A stretch of 64,000 bases of DNA from Mugil cephalus (lineage: Eukaryota > Chordata > Actinopteri > Mugiliformes > Mugilidae), in assembly GCF_022458985.1 (NCBI RefSeq), contig NC_061782.1:12107672-12171671 (forward strand). Direction: 5' to 3'. Positions 52,201 through 63,720 of this stretch are shown piece by piece (position 1 is the first letter of the stretch; each line of letters begins with the position of its first letter). The position numbers were made by a program, and so were the translations under genes. The notes below the pieces were generated by a model that was given only the letters and a program-made list of their open reading frames with translations, searched no databases and was not told the origin of the DNA.

Positions 52201-54229
52201 GCCAGCAGCTGCACTGACTCATTTAAAAGGTCTAAAACAAGGAGGGAGAGAACATTGCATTGCAGAAAGTGCAGAAAAGGGGCAAATCCTCACATAATTG
52301 TCCTCTCCCGGAGAGAAAATCAATAGTGCCTGGAAGAATAGCTTGATCTTGATTGGGGACCCTTGAGCTGGATAAACTGTGGGTGGGTGGGATGACATAC
52401 GACAAATCCCATGATAACGCTAAAATCAACGATGAATTAATCCTATTGATAACTAGTCTCTGTAGCCATACATGGTAGATTCATCTTTGATTGCTGCCTA
52501 TTTCAATCAGACTCACCATTGCTTCTGTCACCATGTATTATTGTCCAACAAATTCCAAACCGCTAGCACTTATGCTTGGAAGGTAGTGCACTTAATGCCG
52601 AGAGCCCCCGGATTGGTTTTGAAGGTTTATTTAATTTTTATTTCATTCATTTAGTTATTCGAGAAATGCAGGTATTGGGTTAGGTAATTTAATGACTTAA
52701 AGTAAATTTTGCATGTGGAGCAGAGTGGGTGAAGGTTTTTGTGAATGATGTACTTTCCTCTTTAGTGGTGGAGAAAAAAAGCGTAAGTTTGAGGTGCAAG
52801 AGAAAGACATGACTATGTGCTCCACCAACGCCCTCTTTAATGACCTTTGACTAAAAGTGCATGTGCTGAACTATATCTTAATTAGACTATTGCACTAGAA
52901 AAAAAATTCAATGCCTTCTTTTCAAAAACTGCATAATGAGTTGCCTTGGCTTTTGTTGCATCCCGTCATGAGCCAGTTCAAGGTTACACCAGAAACTTCA
53001 ACATACCAGAAACTAAGAAAACCTACCAGCAGGTCACACGAAACGCATTTAAAAGTGGGGATACTACCCCACATGCCATAATGCTGATATAACAAGCAAG
53101 ATGCACTACAAGGTTGTCAGATTCACACACTTTCTGGTGTGGAATAAATTGAATCCTCAATCTTTGCAGCTGCATCAATACATACACTGATATCAAGTCA
53201 AACACTGACAGTTATACAGAGTAGGTGTGTGTGCCTGGAATATAGTAGGATATGTGTCTGTGACACATTTGTGTAGTGTGGGATCTCCGTCCACTTTGTC
53301 AATTCATATCAGTGTGGCCAGAAAACCTAAACGGGAAGATCGATTTTCTTTTGACAGATGTGCTGGCGTACTAATTAATCTGCGTGGAGTTTGCATGTTC
53401 TCCCTGTGTCTGCATGGGTTCTTTCTGGGTACTCAGCTTCCTGTTCTCTAACAGAGAGAGAATTAATGGCTGATAATTATCCCTCTTCTGAACATCACTG
53501 CATTGCTTTTACGGTCCTCCATTCCACCTCCGCCCTGTCAACACACATCCCCTGTTTTAGATTGAGTCTTTTTTTTTTATGTTGATAGTTTTCAACATGA
53601 TGATGATATTCCTCATCTAGTGATTGTATGTGACATGGTTTTAATAAGAAATTTAAAACAGCACTTCGACGAAGCAGATCCATTTAAAAAAATACAAAAA
53701 AAACTAAAAACACCTGTAGTCTGACACCACTAGGGATAAATGAAAAAAATATAACAATTAATCATCATTATCATTATAACTATCATTATATCATCATCAT
53801 CATTATCATTATCATTATCTGTGATGGCGTTTCCCCACTAGGCCATCTGTGCTCAGCCATGCGTTTTTAGGGGTTCCCCCTTTCATTGTCTATTACGTGT
53901 TTTTTTTTTATGTGAAGCACCTTATGCTGAAATTAATTTGCATGAAAGATGCTACACAAATAAAGTTTGATTTGATTTGTGTTACCCTGTGTTAGCCCTG
54001 TGTTACCCTTCATAGATAATTCCCACAAGAGTTTGGAGCTCACGTCTCACCTGCAGATAAGGGACGATTTTGCAAAGAGTGCTTCCGAAGAACCACGTCT
54101 CTGTGATGTCCACCACAAGACTCGCAGGCAGGCAGATGATGGTGACCAGCACATCAGCCAGGGAGAGATTCACTATGAAGTAGTTGGTCACGGTGCGCAT
54201 GTGGCGGTTTTTCCACACTGCAAAACAAA
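49257..54229 (-). CDS. hcrtr2: Hypocretin (orexin) receptor 2, exons 2-7 (partial)
   Basis: Class A GPCR for the orexin neuropeptides, controlling arousal and feeding. Six coding exons in transcription order: 54229-54051, 51438-51195, 50473-50358, 50245-50025, 49852-49731 and 49426-49257 (TAG). All phases match, giving about 349 residues from late TM1 to the C-terminus. Motifs seen: NLSLADV in TM2, ITETWFFG in loop 1, DRWYAICHP after TM3, an NKT glycosylation site in loop 2, KQIRARRKTARM in loop 3, and NPIIYNFLSGKFREEF in TM7/helix 8, followed by a Ser/Thr-rich tail. The first exon (N-terminus and most of TM1) would have to end in a phase-1 donor. I found none with a matching YEW-type TM1 sequence up to 64000, so the gene starts off the right edge. 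Gln precedes DRW where human has Leu. The family receptor hcrtr1 is absent in fish, and synteny with gfral supports hcrtr2. Confidence 0.96.
50246..50250 (-). other. hcrtr2: Tandem NAGNAG acceptor of hcrtr2 exon 5
   Basis: On the minus strand the acceptor reads AATCAGCAG, then ATT CCT GGA. Splicing at the second AG gives ...CQQ-IPGS, matching human RQ-IPGT. Splicing at the first AG adds one Gln codon in the third intracellular loop. Such tandem acceptors are often used alternatively, but the sequence does not show which is used here. Confidence 0.6.
53384..53450 (+). repeat. Truncated copy of the 727-920 repeat
   Basis: Reads ggagtttgcatgttctccct, gtgtctgcatgggttc and gggtactcagcttcctg, the left part of the same repeat family seen in the col21a1 intron. 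Truncated on the right. Confidence 0.7.
53761..53819. repeat. Imperfect (ATC/ATT)n microsatellite
   Basis: Interrupted ATC and ATT units over about 60 bases. A simple repeat in hcrtr2 intron 2. Confidence 0.9.
53870..53975 (+). repeat. LINE/SINE 3' tail
   Basis: Ends gctacacaaataaagtttga then TTTGATTTG, preceded by gtgaagcacctta. This is the tRNA-SINE/LINE-type terminal pattern (cell-size ATAAAGTTTGATTTGA tail) very common in fish. It ends about 75 bp from the hcrtr2 exon 2 donor side, in opposite orientation to the gene. Confidence 0.6.
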
Positions 54230-55558
54230 CTGAGAGTGGCAAAGAATCAAAGACGCCGCAGAGACTCAGCGGAGGCAAATATTTATCATGCTGTTAGTCA
54301 CAGAGTTTGAGTTAAAAATGTCTTTATGTTCTCACCCCCTTTAGAGTCCCTTCATGGATAAAAAAAGGACATAAAATTTTAAATACATGTTTGTGAAAGC
54401 ATTTTGACTTACTGATGGTGTCTAGCAGTAATATTGTATGTAACTGGGAAGCGCTCGGTGCTTTTGGAAGTAATTCATTCTCCCACATGGTGAAACCATC
54501 AACGTCTGAAATGAGCTACAGGATTTGGAAAGTGTTTGGGGAAAGTGTTTAAATGGAAAAAAATATATATGCTACTGAAAAGCAGCAGAAATCTGTGCCC
54601 TCCTCCTTGAATGCGCGGCTGTGATTCATGTTTTCTTGCATTTCTGACCAAGAAATATTATTTTAGGTGCCACCGCTGTAGAGAATTGCCGTTCTCCAAG
54701 AGCACCTGGCTGAATGCAGCTGTGGTTCAGGTGGTCTGAGAAGCCCAGAGTGGAAAATGACCTCACAGCCAGAGACCAACATGAGTCTCAGGTGTTCCGT
54801 TGTATAAGAGAGGCAGGGGTGGACACTTCTGTCTGTCACTTTGGCAACGATGTGCTGCACAAATAACACAAATGAGCTAGGACATTATGGCCGTTTTAAT
54901 AATGTCGATCATCTTGTGACAAACTGTATAATCTGTATAATGATGTGAATTTAAGAGTCTGTTATCACGATGAACAAGGGAGGAATTGATAGGCCTCTGG
55001 GAGACGTTCTGGGAAAACTTCCCATCAGAGGCAGCTCCAGCTCTTGGTGCCAGGTAACTCTAGACAGCTTCAGAGTGGCTGAGAATTGTCTGCTTTAAGA
55101 TTCTGACAGGTCATAGCGGGAAATGCTCCATTGCAGGTGTTCTGTGGATCATATAGAACAATACATCCAGGATCCGTTGTGACATTTTATCCTGGTATAG
55201 AGGGTATGCATGTGACATCACAGCCAGCGAAGTCTCCATGGTTACAGGCGCGACAAAAGGTGACAGTTGAGCCTAGAGATTAGCAGCATTAGTTTGAATC
55301 TTAGCATCGTTAACGTAAGCTTTATTTAGCTACATTTGTCATAATGAAATGACTGAAAACTAAGTTAAACTAACTTAAACTGAAGCTAGCGCACTTTTCC
55401 ACATCCATACTAGTTTGTATCGATCATTGCCGATAATAATTGTCCTTAATTTGATGTGATGATACACATTTTAACTGGTCTCGCTGTATTTTCAGCTACA
55501 TTTCTCTGTGTTTATGCCACTCAATGTATATATTAACACAATAAAACAAAACAACATA

Positions 55559-55665
55559 ACATAGGCCTTCAACCTCCTCTATAACATAGGTCTTCAACCC
55601 CCTAGGGTCTGCGGAGGTACTGCAGGTAGGGGTCGCAAAATCTGTGGTTGATTAGACATTTCTTT

Positions 55666-55755
<90 letters not shown>

Positions 55756-55810
55756 ATATATTTTTTAATTTTCCCCTCACAAATTTAAATGTGTAAATTT
55801 AAATTTAAAC
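55559..55810. mobile_element. Second hAT-like short element, expanded by a microsatellite
   Basis: The blocks taggtcttcaacccccta, ggtctgcggaggtactgcag and ggggtcgcaaaatctgtgg match the left part of the 27883-28205 element. A 5' duplication (ataggccttcaacctcc) sits just before it. Then comes a compound (AT)n(AG)n microsatellite and the shared ttttcccctcacaaatttaa. The right end is not clear, so this copy is truncated or disrupted. Confidence 0.65.
55671..55750. repeat. Compound (AT)26(AG)14 microsatellite
   Basis: An uninterrupted AT run to about 55722, then AG units to 55750. The longest simple repeat in the window, likely highly polymorphic. Confidence 0.97.
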
Positions 55811-55819
55811 CAAACTCTC

Positions 55820-56060
55820 CCGCATAACAAACCACGGCAGCACAATAATCAGTTCACTCCACGCTGCCCTGCATGACCTCCACACCTACTCTGTGATCGG
55901 GAAGGCCACCCTGATCATCCCCTCCACCACTCCTTCCAGTTTCTGCCATCAGGGAGAAGGTACAAAGTTCGACAGACCGGAAAAAAAAATTTGCAAAAAA
56001 AAATCCTTCATCCCATCTGCAATAACCACCATGAACAACCCTGAAATAGACACTGCACTT
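55820..56060 (+). mobile_element. Probable non-LTR retrotransposon 3'-end fragment
   Basis: Reads tcagggagaaggtacaaagt, then a block for Phe-Ile-Pro-Ser-Ala-Ile (tccttcatcccatctgcaat) and ccaccatgaacaaccctga. This resembles the very end of fish LINE ORF2 copies, where a Gly-Arg-Arg-Tyr segment is followed by SFIPxAI and LN. The frame is broken by A-rich insertions. The family is not assigned. Confidence 0.5.
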
Positions 56061-57549
56061 TTAACTCTCGTCCACATCAGTTGCTCGGAGCTCAGAACCA
56101 GGCAATTAAGGAGCCAGTGGAGGAAGCTGCCGGAGAAAATAAGTTTGACGCGATGGGTGCTATGTAAAGTTCACCTGCAGGTCTATGAGTGGGCATATTC
56201 AGATAGCTGGTGAATGGGCCAATGATTGAAGCATGAACAAACTGCGTGTTTCACTTTGAAAAGATTTGTTGCTGTCGCTGCCCTTGTGTTTTCTTATTCA
56301 ATTTTCTGGTTTGCATTTTTCTTTGCGTGGCTTTCTTTCATTTCTTTTGTTGGACTGAATTCGCACCGGGTTCTCAATGCAGTATTATGTCTTACTGTTG
56401 AACTCTGGGCGTATCGTGCTTTCCTTTAGAGTTCTACTAATTGACTTTCATTATTTGTTTCATCCACACTGTATGTCTAGCATGTGGGCCCTTCCACTGT
56501 TTCCACTTTGTTGTGGGCTGTAATTATTACACCTCCGTGAATGTTCAGACAGTCAGCCGGTAAAGAGAAGGTAGGTGATAATGTGCGTACATTTGTACAT
56601 ATGTTTTTTCTTTTTCCTTTGTTGTTGGTGCTAAATTAAAACCCAGACAAAGACGGATATTACACAACCCGTTGAAAAGGCTACAAACTTTGTTTCTTCA
56701 GTTTATCAAGTGGCAGTTGAGGACTGAGGTGTAACTTGTTTTCCACATCAGATCTGTCTGTGGAAACTATATGAGAACAATTATCTTCCAGACTGATTTC
56801 CAAACGCTGCTCTTTCTACCTAGAACAAAAAACTCCTCTGTCCCATCCACAATAGCCTGTGATGGATGAGTTCATTTATCCACAGTGACTCACTTCCCCT
56901 CCAATGTTGAGTCCTATCCCAGTGTCCAACTTCGGATTATTTCAAACCTCTGAGTAAAATGCAAATTCAAAAGCCATTTCATTTCAGATCCAGAACAAGC
57001 AGAGTGGATTGACTGCACACAGCAATGAAGAAATATGAAATATGTGTCATATGAAACTGTCATATAACTATGTCATAAAAATAAATAAATAAAATATCAG
57101 AAATAACTTTGAGATAACAGCTAATACCTTTTTCTTTTTTATCTCCATTTACTGCATTTTTCTTCTAATCATCATGGAAGTCACTGATCAAAGTCTCCGT
57201 GTTCTGACAAATGATGTTTCTCTAGTATTATCCAAATATACAGTAAATGCTGCAGCTAAACGTGTTATTGCCTTGGACAAATGAGGCTTGCTTTTTTCTC
57301 CATCTAGACCAGGCACATCAATCTAAAAACTAAACATTTATATTATTCATATCTTGTGAATGAGCTCTCATTAAATACAATTTCAGTTGGATATATTGCG
57401 CTCGCCACATAGTTTCTGGCAGAAATGCTTCATTAGTTTTTCTCATTAAATGAAAAAACTCCCTATATGTATGATTTGCTAAGGAACTACTTTGTTTGTT
57501 CGTCTTTAATGTTGTGTTTTTAAGTTTAGGAACAACAACCACAAAAAAA

Positions 57550-57939
57550 AACCCTTTGAAATGTTCAAACTGATCAAGTATCTCTGGGATGTGATGGACC
57601 AAACCTCATCCACAGAGGGACCTCTGCTCGAAGCCCCCCACTGATAACATCCTGTATCCAGAGGACAGACTCACAAGGCCCATGTCCATTCTCTGATGAG
57701 TCACAACTGTTTTGTAGGCACAAGGGCCATAATGTTATGGCTGTTCACTTTCTGCCAATCATAATAGAATTAGTCACAGCTGGTATCAGTGATTCTGGAT
57801 ACTGAAGCAAAATACAAATATACAGTAAAAATAAATAGTCACTTTCGTGATTGTAAAAGACACGAAAAAGTCTTCAGAAAAAAAGTGGACTGTTTTATTA
57901 TGAGGAAGGTGGTCATAATTTTATGCCTGATCGGTGTAT
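57550..57939 (+). mobile_element. Short Tc1-like inverted-repeat element, copy 2
   Basis: Homologous to the element at 48410-49115, in the same orientation. Shared blocks include aactgatcaagtatctctgg, cagagggacctctgctcgaa, ctgataacatcctgt, ctctgatgagtcacaactg, cataatgttatgg and ttctggatactgaag. It ends with an intact-looking terminal sequence, ttatgcctgatcggtgtat (57921-57939). The left terminus is lost. The blocks preserve YLWDVMDQ, a relic of the transposase C-terminus (the region after the NPIE-type motif). Confidence 0.75.
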
Positions 57940-57954
57940 GAGGAAGTCCATTAG

Positions 57955-58240
57955 TTATTTGAAACTCATTTTGCGGTGCCAACATGCTGAACAAGGGCTC
58001 CTCCACCACATGCCCAAACCACTTGAACACGCCTCTTTCATCTGGAAAGAGCAGCGGCTGTCCTCAAAGCTCCCCCCGGATACAGACACTCCTCGCACCA
58101 TCTCTGAGACTTGCCCAAGGCGCAGCCATCCTGCAGAGGAAACTCATTTTGGCCCCTTACATGCCTGACAACATTGGGACAGTTATTGCCCATAACCATG
58201 TGAGATTACAGCTCAGCTCCCTCTGCCCGAATTACTGCAA
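57955..58240 (+). mobile_element. LINE-derived fragment, antisense to its ORF
   Basis: The sequence ccacatgcccaaaccacttg, tgcagaggaaactcattttgg, then cccataaccatgtgag and ttacagctcagctccctc follows the block order of a very abundant fish LINE-related repeat that I know as gaggaaactcatttcggccgc, tagctcatgaccat, ctcagctccctc. Degenerate; it lies immediately next to the transposon at 57550-57939. Confidence 0.55.
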
Positions 58241-58639
58241 AAAGTCCAAATCATATGTTAAATAGTGTAAACGTGTGTCGACATATAATTAATTTGCCAT
58301 CACAAACTGCTAACCTCGAATAACAAGTGGATGAAAAATCCACGGCAAACCCCTCTAAATGCGTTATTTTATTTTTCAGTAATAGCTGCCTTCACACTGG
58401 CAGCGAGTCATTCATCCGGCTGATGAGTGACCTCCTAATTTCTCATGATTACGGCCGCACGAGTGTTGGTTCCACTGAATGTTTCCACTCTGCTTATGAC
58501 ACATCTTATATTCATACTTTGTGTACTTACAAGTAATATAAACGACCATCACCATTACATCATTTTCTGCCTCAGCGCTCTGCTTACCCTTATAACAGTA
58601 ATCTTCTCAACGCACCGTATGCCCATTAAGACGTTCTAT

Positions 58640-58790
58640 AATTATTACTCTGACGGCTGGCTCTCTGTCAGTCTGAGGTTTTTTCTTGTCATTGCCACCA
58701 TGGTGATTGTATTGGGGGTTTAAGGCTTTCAGGTTCCGTACAGCATCTTGAGACAGTTTTGACCCTGTTTAAAGAAAACTGAAATGAAAC
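58640..58790 (+). repeat. Retroposon 3'-tail fragment
   Basis: Blocks ctgtcagtctgaggttttt, cttgtcattgccacc, then agcatcttgagacagttttg and ctgaaatgaaact. They follow the TTTTCCTTGCCACTGT...GCGCCTTGAGACGACT...AAATTGAA order of a common fish L2/SINE tail, here degenerate. Confidence 0.5.
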
Positions 58791-59429
58791 TGTGCATATT
58801 AATATGAAAGTAAAGATGGAAATATTAAAAATGATCTGGTTGTATTCGAATTCTTTTCTTTCCCTAAAGCCAGACACAAATCATGTCAAAGACAAATGGG
58901 CCCAGTTGGAGGCTTTTTACCATTTCGAAGGCAAGCTTGGAAACTGACACTACAAACGAAACTTCCTCGGACTCTGAGAGACTTTGAGCTCATTTGATGT
59001 AGTATTTTACTCCTATTCTTTTCTTTGATGTCACTTGACATTTTCAAGTTTAAGTTCTGTAAATGTTAAATTGCTGTGGAACTTTATTATTTATCATTCA
59101 TAAATAATAATTTATCATTTATCATACGCTGCTTTTAATGTTAAATTTATGATTTCTACATTATGTTGGTTGTTTTATTGTTCGGCTTTTGTTTTAAAAT
59201 GATTTCCTGTATAATTATACAACACTTATTTCGCCTTTGGAAACCACAGTTTTCCCTCTCATTACATAGCATTTGCACGCTCCACAGTTTGTTTGTTTGT
59301 TTTTTACATTTCTTCATAAAGATGACTCAAAACCTCGGCGGATTTTCACAGACAGCAGACAAAAGGAAGTGAAACATAATTATTATGCTTCTGCGTTTGT
59401 TCATTCAAAAAATAATAAAAAATTAGTAC

Positions 59430-60000
59430 ATATCGAAGAGGTGCAAAAGTAAGTGAAAGCAAGCAAACCCGTTTTCAATATCCCATGTGAAAAAAATAAC
59501 TGGTGTGATCGCCTTGTGCAGCAATAACAGCGACGTAAGGTCTCAGATAATAACTTTTTCTCCACTTCAGTTCTGAGAAGTTGGAGGACTTGAAGCGAGC
59601 AGTTCATGTGTGGAAACAGACCAGCAACATTTCTATTGGATTAAGGTCAAGGCTTGGCCCGTCCAAAACACTCATTTTGTTCTCTTTCAGAAATTGTGTT
59701 GTGCAACCATCACACCGTCACCTTCAGGCTTGCTCTGGAGGTTTCAGGCCAGAATTCTAATTTCATTGATGAATGATGGCACACCATCTCGGTCCAGATG
59801 CAGCAAAATGGGCCCAAGCAAAAACTATACCACCAAACATGATGCCTCTCATTTGAGCCAGACATGTGTTGTGAAGACTGTGACAAATCCCTGATTTTTA
59901 AAAAAAAAAACAAAAACAAAACAAACCGGGGCACTAAATGGGGCCTGAGCAGCACTATGCTGATTGGAAACATGATTGGTCTATGATGAATGTAACTGGT
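59430..60000 (-). mobile_element. Internally deleted Tc1/mariner remnant
   Basis: Plus-strand blocks include attggattaaggtcaaggct, gtccaaaacactcattttgt, ggtccagatgcagcaaaatg, accaccaaacatgatgcc and gacatgtgttgtgaagactg, then tccctgattttt. These are the antisense of a Tc1-type element widespread in fish, whose transposase would read leftward. The N-terminal and middle portions of the transposase are missing between accaaacatgatgcc and acatgtgttgtgaag. There is no usable frame. Confidence 0.65.
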
Positions 60001-61084
60001 GCATTGTCAGGAACTCCACAAGTTAAATTTGATGAAACCCGACAACCAACCAAGAGCATAATGGTCACTATCACTATATATCACTATATAGACCATATAT
60101 TGCAGAAATTGTGATTCAAGAGAGTGCATTTTGTATATTATAGTACCCAAAGTAGTCTGAGAATGTAAAAGAAAATGCATCAATTTGGGGAAAAGAAACA
60201 TTGGACAGCTGCATTCTAATAATGTACAGGACTTTTCAATCTTTGGATTGGTAATAATAAGTCATGCTTCTATTATTCTTGGTGTATGTATTATCAAGCA
60301 GAAGAAGAAGGAGATGCACAGACCATAATGGTCTGTCTGTGCAGAAGATCACACCACATCATGGGTCCCCATATTGTAGCGTTGGACACATTTTCACTGC
60401 CCTCATTACAAGGGAACAGATTTAAGGACAGAATAATTACTGTGTGTTAAATACACCAAGAGTTGAAGAAAAGAAAAAGCAGCAATTAAAGCAAGTTCAA
60501 ATGATTATGGCAGTTTTATTTTATATTTGACATAACAAGACGTCATCACAACATATGGGCAATTTAACTTTTAAACAGAAAACTGTGCTGTAGTCCTTAG
60601 TTTTTGCCTTTTTCTTTTTCCATTATTTACGGAATAATGGTCAATTATAGTTGTGCAGATGGGTTTTAATTATTTACTAATGCTATTTGATTACTGGGGA
60701 CAGTCAGTGGGTTCATGCAAGTAAGGAACTAAATCATAGCCTTTCAGACAATCAGTACCTACATCAACTGAGATTGTTACTTATTATTCACAAAGCTGTG
60801 GGCTGCAGGTAGCCACCACAGGATCACATATGTACGCCTCCCTCAGAGAGCTATTTGATCTTCTCTCAACGCAGTCATGATGAAATGAATACTGAAGGTT
60901 ATCAAAAAATTGCATAGACAAGGTTCTGCTGCTGACATATGCTGCTGGTAGATAGTCTGTAAAAAGCAACAGGTGGTCTTCAACCTGCAGCAAAATGCAA
61001 TTCTAGTGGAATGATTTAAGCATAAAAACAAATAAATCACAAGATAACTACACTGACATGCTAAGCTGGCAGCGCTGAGATATC

Positions 61085-62112
61085 AGTGATGTGAAAAAGT
61101 GTTGGTCCCCCTCCTGATTTCTTTTCTTTTTCTTTTCTTTTTTTAGCATTTTTGTCACACTTGAATGTTTCAGATCATCAAACTAATTTGAATATCAAAG
61201 ATAACACAAGTAAACACAAAATTCAGTTTTTAAATTAAGTTTTTTATGCTTAAGGGAAAACAAATTCCAAACCACACCCCATGTGAAAAAGCATTTGCCC
61301 CCTTAACCTTATAACTGGTTGGGCCACCCTTAGCAGCAACACCTGCAATAAAGTGTTTGTGATAACTTGCAATAAGTCTTTTCCAGCGCTGTGGAAGAAT
61401 TTTGGTCCAAACATCTTTGCAGAATTGTTGTAATTCACCTACATTGGAGGCTTTTCTTGCATGAACCACCGTTTTAAGGTCATGAAAAAGCATCTCAATA
61501 GGATTCAGGTCAGGATTTTGACTAGGCCACTCTAAAGTCTTCATTTTGTTTTTCTTCAGCCATTCAGAGGTGGTCAGACTTGCTGGTGTGTTTTGGATCA
61601 TTATCTTGCTGCAGAATGCAAGTTTGCTTCAGCTTGAGGTCACAAACAGATGGCCGTACATTCTCATTCAGGATTTTCTGGTAGGGAGCAGAATTTATGG
61701 TTCCAATTATCACAGAAAGTCTTCAAGGTCCTGAAACAGCAAAACAGCCCCAGACCACCACACTATCACCACCGGTTCTCTGGAGTCCCAACGCTTTAGA
61801 AATAGCTTTATAACCTGACTTTATTACCAGACTGATAGATCTCACTTACTTTCTTTCTTGTTTGTTCCTGAATTTCTTTGGATCTCAGCATGATGTCTAG
61901 CTTCTGAGGTACCTTTGTTCTACTTCACTTTGTCCGGCAGGTCCTGTCTAAGTGATTTCTGAGATTTCTTGAGAACAGGTGTGGCAGTAAACACTTATTC
62001 AACACAGGACCATGTAGGTTTGGATTTTTTTTCCCCTTAATAGTAAAAAGCTTGTCTTATATTCATATTTGTTTGATGATGTGTGACAAACATGGAAAAA
62101 ATAAGACTGTAT
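61085..62112 (-). mobile_element. Tc1/mariner transposon with transposase pseudogene
   Basis: Best-preserved transposase in the window. The minus-strand frame 61601-61230 contains EWLKKNKMKTLEWPSQNPDL then NPIEMLFHDLK, the region carrying the last acid of the DDE/D triad, and a C-terminus LIASYHKHFIAGVAAKGGP. The N-terminal start region lies at about 61890 (minus strand MLRSKEI-like). The centre is deleted: the block accaccacactatcaccacc is joined directly to ggttctctggagtcccaac, so the catalytic core is incomplete. Ends form long inverted repeats: cacacttgaatgtttcagatc at about 61157 against a related inverted block at about 62065-62112. Same family as 37190-38225. Confidence 0.88.
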
Positions 62113-62464
62113 ACATATATTAATGTATACAGTGAGGGTCATTGATCTCCTTGCTTCTAAGCCAAGACATGGGCAGCAGGGATGTACTCCCGCTGACATT
62201 TGATTGACAACCCCTGGTGTTCCCCTACCTGAATCTCATCACATACTATATTTAGCTGGCATGTCAGCCAGGGCATCACTGACATTGTATCAACCTATAA
62301 ACTTACAAAAATGTGAACAAATGTGTCCTTACTTATACATCTAGCACATAAAAATCAATATTAGAATTTGTTTGTACTTCAGTTCCCATCATATTTAAAT
62401 GCTCGCTCTTTTTCTATCTCAGTGTTTGGTCTCTCAACCAACTCCTCAGGGAAATATCTGTCTC

Positions 62465-62640
62465 TTTAGCTGCTAAATAATCCACTATATTCATCTGGTA
62501 GATTGTCTGAGTGATATTTAGTGCTGTGCATGTCGTGTACAATGGGTTTATTGGAGCTATTACCTGAAAACTGCTGTCTGCTGTGGCTGGAGGAGAGGCT
62601 AAAGGAGGAGTGAGTCAACAAAAACACAGAGAAAGATGTT
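62465..62640 (+). repeat. Possible fish interspersed repeat
   Basis: Starts tctctttagctgctaaataa, continues through gctgtgcatgtcgtgtacaa and ends tggaggagaggctaaaggag. I recall a dispersed fish repeat with this ordering, but no second copy exists in the window to prove it. Confidence 0.35.
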
Positions 62641-63289
62641 ATATATTATATATGGTATATTGTTACGATGATAATTTTAATTAGTGAAGTATTAGGGTGA
62701 AACCAATAAGAACATTAAAAGCTCTCATTTAAAATGGAAGAAATCCTTCATTTTCTGCAATAAATATTGATTTAACACACTACAGTAGAGTCTGTCATTT
62801 CTTCACATCCATCTCAACGGAGATCCACCTCACAACACGACTACCCATGCACCATTAACCTCAGGTGAACACTTTTGGGTCTTCATATACCAGAGTTACC
62901 CACAACACAATCATCAAAAAGCCAGTCTAGAATAGAAAGTCGCAGAATAAATGCTGAGGTCTCACAATCGAAAGGTCACCTTACACCTTTAAGCAATATA
63001 GCCTTTACAACTGTTTAACCATGGCCTGTGGATTCAGACAGTGACCCTGTGATCTCATTTTTTTCCACTTCTACCATGATTTCTACTGATTCTCTTCTAG
63101 TGACAGCTCTGCTGTTGACAGCTTAGAACTTTGATGGAAATATGTGTCAGAGGCACAGAGAAAAAAACTAAGTTCATCTTTGAAGCCATATATGTTGCTG
63201 CATTTCTTTATCTTAAAGGCCCTGGCAACACACAGTGTGAATCTGTAAGCTCTGGCATTGAAACTAATGACCTCCCAGATAAAACATGT

Positions 63290-63720
63290 AGAGACTCCAT
63301 CAAAATACATAGTGAGGTGACCAACACCAGCAGCACTCATGCATCCCCAAACCATGATACTGCCTCCACCATGTTTGACAGTAGGTACTGTACATGCTGG
63401 AGATAATGCTTCACCTGGCCTTCTGCTTACCCACAAATTAGCAGGAGGAAGATAGAGCTGGAAACTGGACACATCTGACCAAAGAATCTTCTTTCAAGGA
63501 GTGAAGAAGATTCTGAGGGTCCAGTTCTTGTGTTCTTGGGCCCAATAACACCAGGCTAACCCCTGTCTCTCATTGATGAGGGGTTTCTCGACAACCTTGT
63601 AGGACCTTAAGAAGTGATCTAAAAGTCGACAATGTACAGTGCAGGCGCAACACTGGACATCAGTTTGGTTTGACCACTGCTTTTTAAGGTGCTGTGATGT
63701 CATTCGGAGGTTTTCCATGA
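63290..63720 (-). mobile_element. Tc1-like transposon fragment (different family)
   Basis: The minus-strand frames 63718-63494 and 63472-63083 read in order as a Tc1-type transposase: KPLINERQGLAW and EHKNWTL, then TVKHGGGSIMVWGCMSAAG, typical of the Tc1 catalytic domain. A frame break separates the two. The sequence toward the C-terminus (below about 63290) is lost, including the last catalytic acid. The wording differs from the 37 kb and 61 kb copies, so it is a separate family. Confidence 0.85.

Larger units (their letters stand above)
51439..54050 (-). other. hcrtr2: hcrtr2 intron 2
   Basis: A 2.6 kb phase-0 GT-AG intron. It contains a short repeat piece (53384-53450), an ATC/ATT-rich microsatellite (53761-53819) and a retroposon tail (53870-53975) close to the exon 2 donor. 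No exon was found. Confidence 0.85.

Noticed and set aside
56160..56215. Plus-strand peptide containing YEWAYS, resembling the YEWVLI start of orexin receptor TM1
   Set aside because: It is on the wrong strand for hcrtr2, no hydrophobic helix follows and there is no matching donor site.
62573..62610. Exon-like segment on the minus strand bounded by CTCCTTTAG and GTAATA, considered as an hcrtr2 5' exon
   Set aside because: It encodes no TM1-like sequence, lacks a start and lies within what looks like a dispersed fish repeat.
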